Origin: Prochlorococcus sp. AG-402-C09
GTDB lineage: Bacteria; Cyanobacteriota; Cyanobacteriia; PCC-6307; Cyanobiaceae
DNA length: 64,000 nt
NCBI GenBank assembly: GCA_003279565.1
Contig: QCHN01000003.1
Span: 98,483 to 162,482 of the forward strand
Direction of reading: 5' to 3'
This document shows, in pieces, positions 59,495 through 64,000 of this stretch. Position numbers and translations under genes: made by a program. Position 1 is the stretch's first letter. The number at the start of each line of letters is the position of its first letter. The notes beneath the pieces are model-generated. The model saw nothing but the letters and a program-made list of their open reading frames with translations, was not told the DNA's origin and did not search any database.

Positions 59495-60118
59495 ATGTCT
59501 CATAACGTAGAAACTCTAGTTAATAATTTCATTCCTTTTTTAAGCAGTCCTTTTGGGATTTTTGTTTTTGCTTTGGTCTATGTTTTTTGGGTGTCTTGTT
59601 TGTTGCCAGGCTCATGGCTTTCTATGTTGTCTGGCTTTCTTTATGGAACTTGGCTCGGAAGTTTTGTTGTGTTTGTAGGTGCTTTTCTTGGAGCTCATCT
59701 GACTTTTTATTTAGGTAGAACTTTTTTAAAAGAATGGGCTCAAAACAAGGTCTCAAATTTTCCAAAAGTTCAAACAATGGAAAGGGCCGTCAAACGCGAA
59801 GGTCTAAAAGTTATTCTTCTCACTAGACTTTCTCCTCTTTTCCCATTTGGCTTATTAAATTTTACATATGGCTTGAGTGAGGTAAAAGTTCGTGATTTTA
59901 CTCTTGGAATGATTGGTATATTACCTGGCACAATTTTATATTGCAGCTTAGGTTCCTTAGCACTCAAAGTTTCAAATTTTGGGGAAGTGCTCTCAGGAAG
60001 ATCTGATATAAGTTCATTTATTTGGAGCTTAATTAGTGTTTTATCAACCATTTTAATTGTTATTTTAGTTTTACGTTCAACAAAAAAAATAACTCAAGAT
60101 TCTAACTCTTTAGATTAA
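59495..60118 (+). CDS. TVP38/TMEM64 (DedA/VTT) family membrane protein
   Basis: A 207-residue protein with about six hydrophobic helices and the VTT-domain motifs: LPGSWLSMLSGFLYGTWLGSFVVFVGAFLGAHLTFYLGR (about 36-74) and RLSPLFPFGLLNFTYGLSEV (about 109-128). Proteins of this family act in membrane lipid flipping or maintenance of membrane potential. The substrate is not known here. It is the second gene after valS. Its last four bases overlap a 52-residue gene on the other strand. Confidence 0.88.
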   Translation: MSHNVETLVNNFIPFLSSPFGIFVFALVYVFWVSCLLPGSWLSMLSGFLYGTWLGSFVVFVGAFLGAHLTFYLGRTFLKEWAQNKVSNFPKVQTMERAVKREGLKVILLTRLSPLFPFGLLNFTYGLSEVKVRDFTLGMIGILPGTILYCSLGSLALKVSNFGEVLSGRSDISSFIWSLISVLSTILIVILVLRSTKKITQDSNSLD

Positions 60119-60273
60119 TCATTAGCTTTTAAATTCCAATCTTCTATTGCTGCAAACAGGACAAACCAATAAAGTCTTATTCTATTAAATATACCTTTTT
60201 TAGAAGCTAGCATCTCATATTTCGCTCGGCCACATTCTGTTTTTATTAACGAAAAGATTGGATTCTTATTCAT
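60115..60273 (-). CDS. Small conserved-looking protein (52 aa) downstream of ligA
   Basis: From ATG 60271-60273 to TAA 60115-60117 the frame reads MNKNPIFSLIKTECGRAKYEM and continues to LYWFVLFAAIEDWNLKAND. It has one short hydrophobic segment (about residues 34-43, RLYWFVLFAA) between basic and acidic ends. The ligA stop lies 20 bases upstream on the same strand, so it could be the last gene of that transcript. The frame fills an otherwise empty gap. No family recognised. Confidence 0.6.
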   Translation of the reverse strand: MNKNPIFSLIKTECGRAKYEMLASKKGIFNRIRLYWFVLFAAIEDWNLKAND

Positions 60274-60293
60274 TTTTAATTTCTCATTATTTT

Positions 60294-62366
<2,073 letters not shown>

Positions 62367-62384
62367 TTATCACATTTGGCTTCA

Positions 62385-62807
62385 TTATGTATTGGCTTTC
62401 GCAATACGATCTATTTGCCAATTTTCGTTGATTTTTATAAAAGTGAAGTCCAGTGGCATTTCCTTTTTTTTATCTTCTGATTTCAAGCTTAGTGTGAGCA
62501 TTATTTGATTATCTTCTATCCTTGGACGCCCTGACTTCAAGTTTCTATATCGATTCAATTGTAACCCGCCCAGAAATTTTATGAAGTCTTGCCTGTTTAC
62601 ATGTTGTTTATATGCTTTTGTGGTAAGTCTATAGGCACCATCAATTCGACCAGCAGCAATTTGATCGAAAAACTTTTTTACAAGAGGATTAATGCCTCTA
62701 GCGCTAATTACAAGTTTAATCGCATTAAAAGTCCAAAAAAGGAGAAGTGCTCCAACCCCTACCAAGAGAGCTTTTAAACCAATTGCTTTGATTAAAGCGC
62801 TATCCAT
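62385..62807 (-). CDS. Membrane-anchored conserved hypothetical protein (140 aa)
   Basis: A 140-residue protein with one N-terminal hydrophobic helix (about residues 12-34, ALLVGVGALLLFWTFNAIKLVI) and a soluble domain of about 100 residues that looks like an NTF2-like or DUF4864-type fold: FFDQIAAGRIDGAYRLTTKAYK, then PLDFTFIKINENWQIDRI. Function unknown. It lies 18 bases upstream of ligA on the same strand. Confidence 0.74.
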   Translation of the reverse strand: MDSALIKAIGLKALLVGVGALLLFWTFNAIKLVISARGINPLVKKFFDQIAAGRIDGAYRLTTKAYKQHVNRQDFIKFLGGLQLNRYRNLKSGRPRIEDNQIMLTLSLKSEDKKKEMPLDFTFIKINENWQIDRIAKANT

Positions 62808-62925
62808 GTTTTTAATTCCGTTTAATTAGAGAGTCTGACTTATTAGCTATTAGATTAGCTTGTTTGTTATTGATAGTCAGACAGAATGTTATCGGAATAA
62901 TAAATCTAATGAGTTCTCTGCATCA

Positions 62926-63474
62926 ATGTCTTTAATACCTGTTTTACCATTATTTCTTGAATTAAACAGACAATATTTTCAGAACTCGTTGTTCGAGAAT
63001 GGAGTTCCAAGAGTATCTGTGCGTTGGAGTGATGGTCGCATGCGCACTACTGCTGGGATATATAGACGGAAAACGAATTTCTTCGGAGTTAAAGCTAGTG
63101 AAATAATTTTGTCTAGACCAGTATTAGAGAATCTTCCCCAAAAGGCAATAAAGAGTACCTTGTGCCACGAAATGATTCATGCATGGGTTGATCTTGTCTT
63201 GAAAGTTGAAGAGGCACATGGGACTCATTTTCATAAGCGTATGGTAGAGATCAATTCCGCTCAAACTGATTTTCAAGTAACAGTCCGTCATTCGTTTCCG
63301 ATATCCAAAAGAATCCCCAAATGGGTGGCAACTTGCCCTTTATGTAAAAGAAGTTTTAGTTATCGACGTATTGTTAAAAGCGCTGCCTGTCGTAGTTGTT
63401 GTAACAATTATTTTGGAGGTCAATGGGATCAAAAATGTGTATTTGAATTTCAACCTATTTCTAGAAGCACATAA
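62926..63474 (+). CDS. SprT-family zinc metalloprotease-like protein
   Basis: A 182-residue protein with the SprT metal motif HEMIH (about 81-85), and a C-terminal zinc ribbon (CPLCKRSF, then SAACRSCC). SprT-like proteins cut DNA-protein crosslinks in eukaryotes (SPRTN); the bacterial role is less clear. I use the ATG at 62926, where the family start (LIPVLPLFLELNRQYF) begins; a TTG at 62860 would add a poorly conserved 22 residues. Confidence 0.85.
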   Translation: MSLIPVLPLFLELNRQYFQNSLFENGVPRVSVRWSDGRMRTTAGIYRRKTNFFGVKASEIILSRPVLENLPQKAIKSTLCHEMIHAWVDLVLKVEEAHGTHFHKRMVEINSAQTDFQVTVRHSFPISKRIPKWVATCPLCKRSFSYRRIVKSAACRSCCNNYFGGQWDQKCVFEFQPISRST

Positions 63475-63567
63475 ATAATTTTTCTTGAATTCGTTTTATT
63501 TGAATTTTTGAATAATTTCATCTTTATGTTGTTTCACTTGTTGGTTTGAAAGCGTTAAATTTAAAAG

Positions 63568-64000
63568 ATGAGCTCATATAACAATCGCAATCAAATTCGT
63601 CAGCGATCTCGAGTACCTCTTGATCGCAGAATGGATAAATGGATTCAAACTGGAAAACAGGTGGTAGATGGTGTTGCAGGTAATCGTCCCGGTCAAAGAA
63701 GGGGAGGGTGGCAAGATAAAGAAACTTCAGCAAATTTCGAAAAAGTTGGTCGTTGGATGGAAGAGAAAATCGATTGGTTCTTTGAGGATGATGACGATTG
63801 GTTGGATAATGAAGATTTAGATAATGAATTGATTCAAGAAAGCACAAACAATACAAAAAGGCCCTTAACTGCTATTTCCTTAAGAGTTCCTAAAGCCTTA
63901 CCACCTCAGGTTGAAGGAAGGAGAAACAATTCAGACGCATTGGATGAATGGCCAGATGATCAATCTTTTAAAGTAAATAAGTGGGAAAGAAAAGATAATT
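63568..64000 (+). CDS. Conserved hypothetical protein (3' end cut by window)
   Basis: From ATG 63568 the frame is open to the end of the window (144 codons and one base). The N-terminal part is basic and conserved-looking: SRVPLDRRMDKWIQTGKQ and VVDGVAGNRPGQRRGG (about 14-48). It is followed by an aromatic and acidic stretch (FEDDDDWLDNEDLDN). I do not recognise a named domain. Similar short proteins occur in cyanobacteria as I remember. An opposite-strand frame in the same place is a shadow. Confidence 0.75.
   Translation, partial: MSSYNNRNQIRQRSRVPLDRRMDKWIQTGKQVVDGVAGNRPGQRRGGWQDKETSANFEKVGRWMEEKIDWFFEDDDDWLDNEDLDNELIQESTNNTKRPLTAISLRVPKALPPQVEGRRNNSDALDEWPDDQSFKVNKWERKDN

Noticed and set aside
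63524..63856. Open minus-strand frame of about 110 residues
   Set aside because: It lies opposite the conserved plus-strand gene starting at 63568. Its His/Tyr/Leu-rich product looks like the mirror of that gene.

Overview
This window looks like chromosome of a low-light-adapted Prochlorococcus, most like the LLI (NATL-type) group. It is A+T-rich, its genes are tightly packed with 1-8 base overlaps, and it carries picocyanobacterial genes such as NarM, a Tic20-like protein, a DUF3134 protein and a sucrose-phosphate synthase with a fused HAD domain. The species-level call is inference from gene content and from the ppk-to-pyrG location of the nitrogen genes. I see no prophage, insertion sequence, integrase or CRISPR array.

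Layout. Bases 1-27 kb are core genes: uvrA (cut by the window start), spsA, mraY, two small membrane proteins, argG, rpsF, a Tic20-like gene, aroE, dnaK, an FAD oxidoreductase, purU with an overlapping O-antigen-ligase-like gene, a ClC channel, acnB, a DAHP synthase, a phytol/dolichol-kinase-like gene, a group 2 sigma factor, ppk, an MFS transporter and a GNAT gene. Bases 27-44 kb are a nitrate and nitrite assimilation island. It holds nrtP-narB and a TrpD2-like gene, small unknown genes, mobA-moaA, narM, moaC-moeA, moaD-moaE, moaB with a TauE/SafE-type permease, nirA with a HEAT-repeat gene, and a sirohydrochlorin chelatase-like gene with cobA. Bases 44-64 kb return to core genes: pabB-pabC, queC, queE, pyrG, aspS, gcvT, speE-speB, mazG, tRNA-Val(UAC), a HesB/IscA-like gene, valS, a TVP38/DedA-family gene, ligA, sprT and a last gene cut by the window end.

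How the island works together. NrtP brings nitrate (and probably nitrite) into the cell. NarB, with its molybdenum cofactor and the maturation factor NarM, reduces nitrate to nitrite. NirA, using siroheme, reduces nitrite to ammonium. MoaA, MoaB/Mog, MoaC, MoaD, MoaE, MoeA and MobA cover molybdopterin synthesis and conversion. CobA and the CbiX-like chelatase supply two steps of siroheme synthesis. MoeB and precorrin-2 dehydrogenase are not in the window.

The strongest unexplained signal is regulatory. Six perfect GTA-N8-TAC palindromes (the NtcA consensus) lie in only about 1.5 kb of noncoding or small-gene DNA in this island. Two are upstream of nrtP, two lie between nirA and the chelatase gene, and one each is upstream of two small uncharacterised genes. 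Four short genes (64, 57, 55 and 52 residues), a molybdopterin-nucleotide transferase with no standard start codon, a perfect 13-bp hairpin between nrtP and narB, and an unassigned anion permease are the other points worth following.
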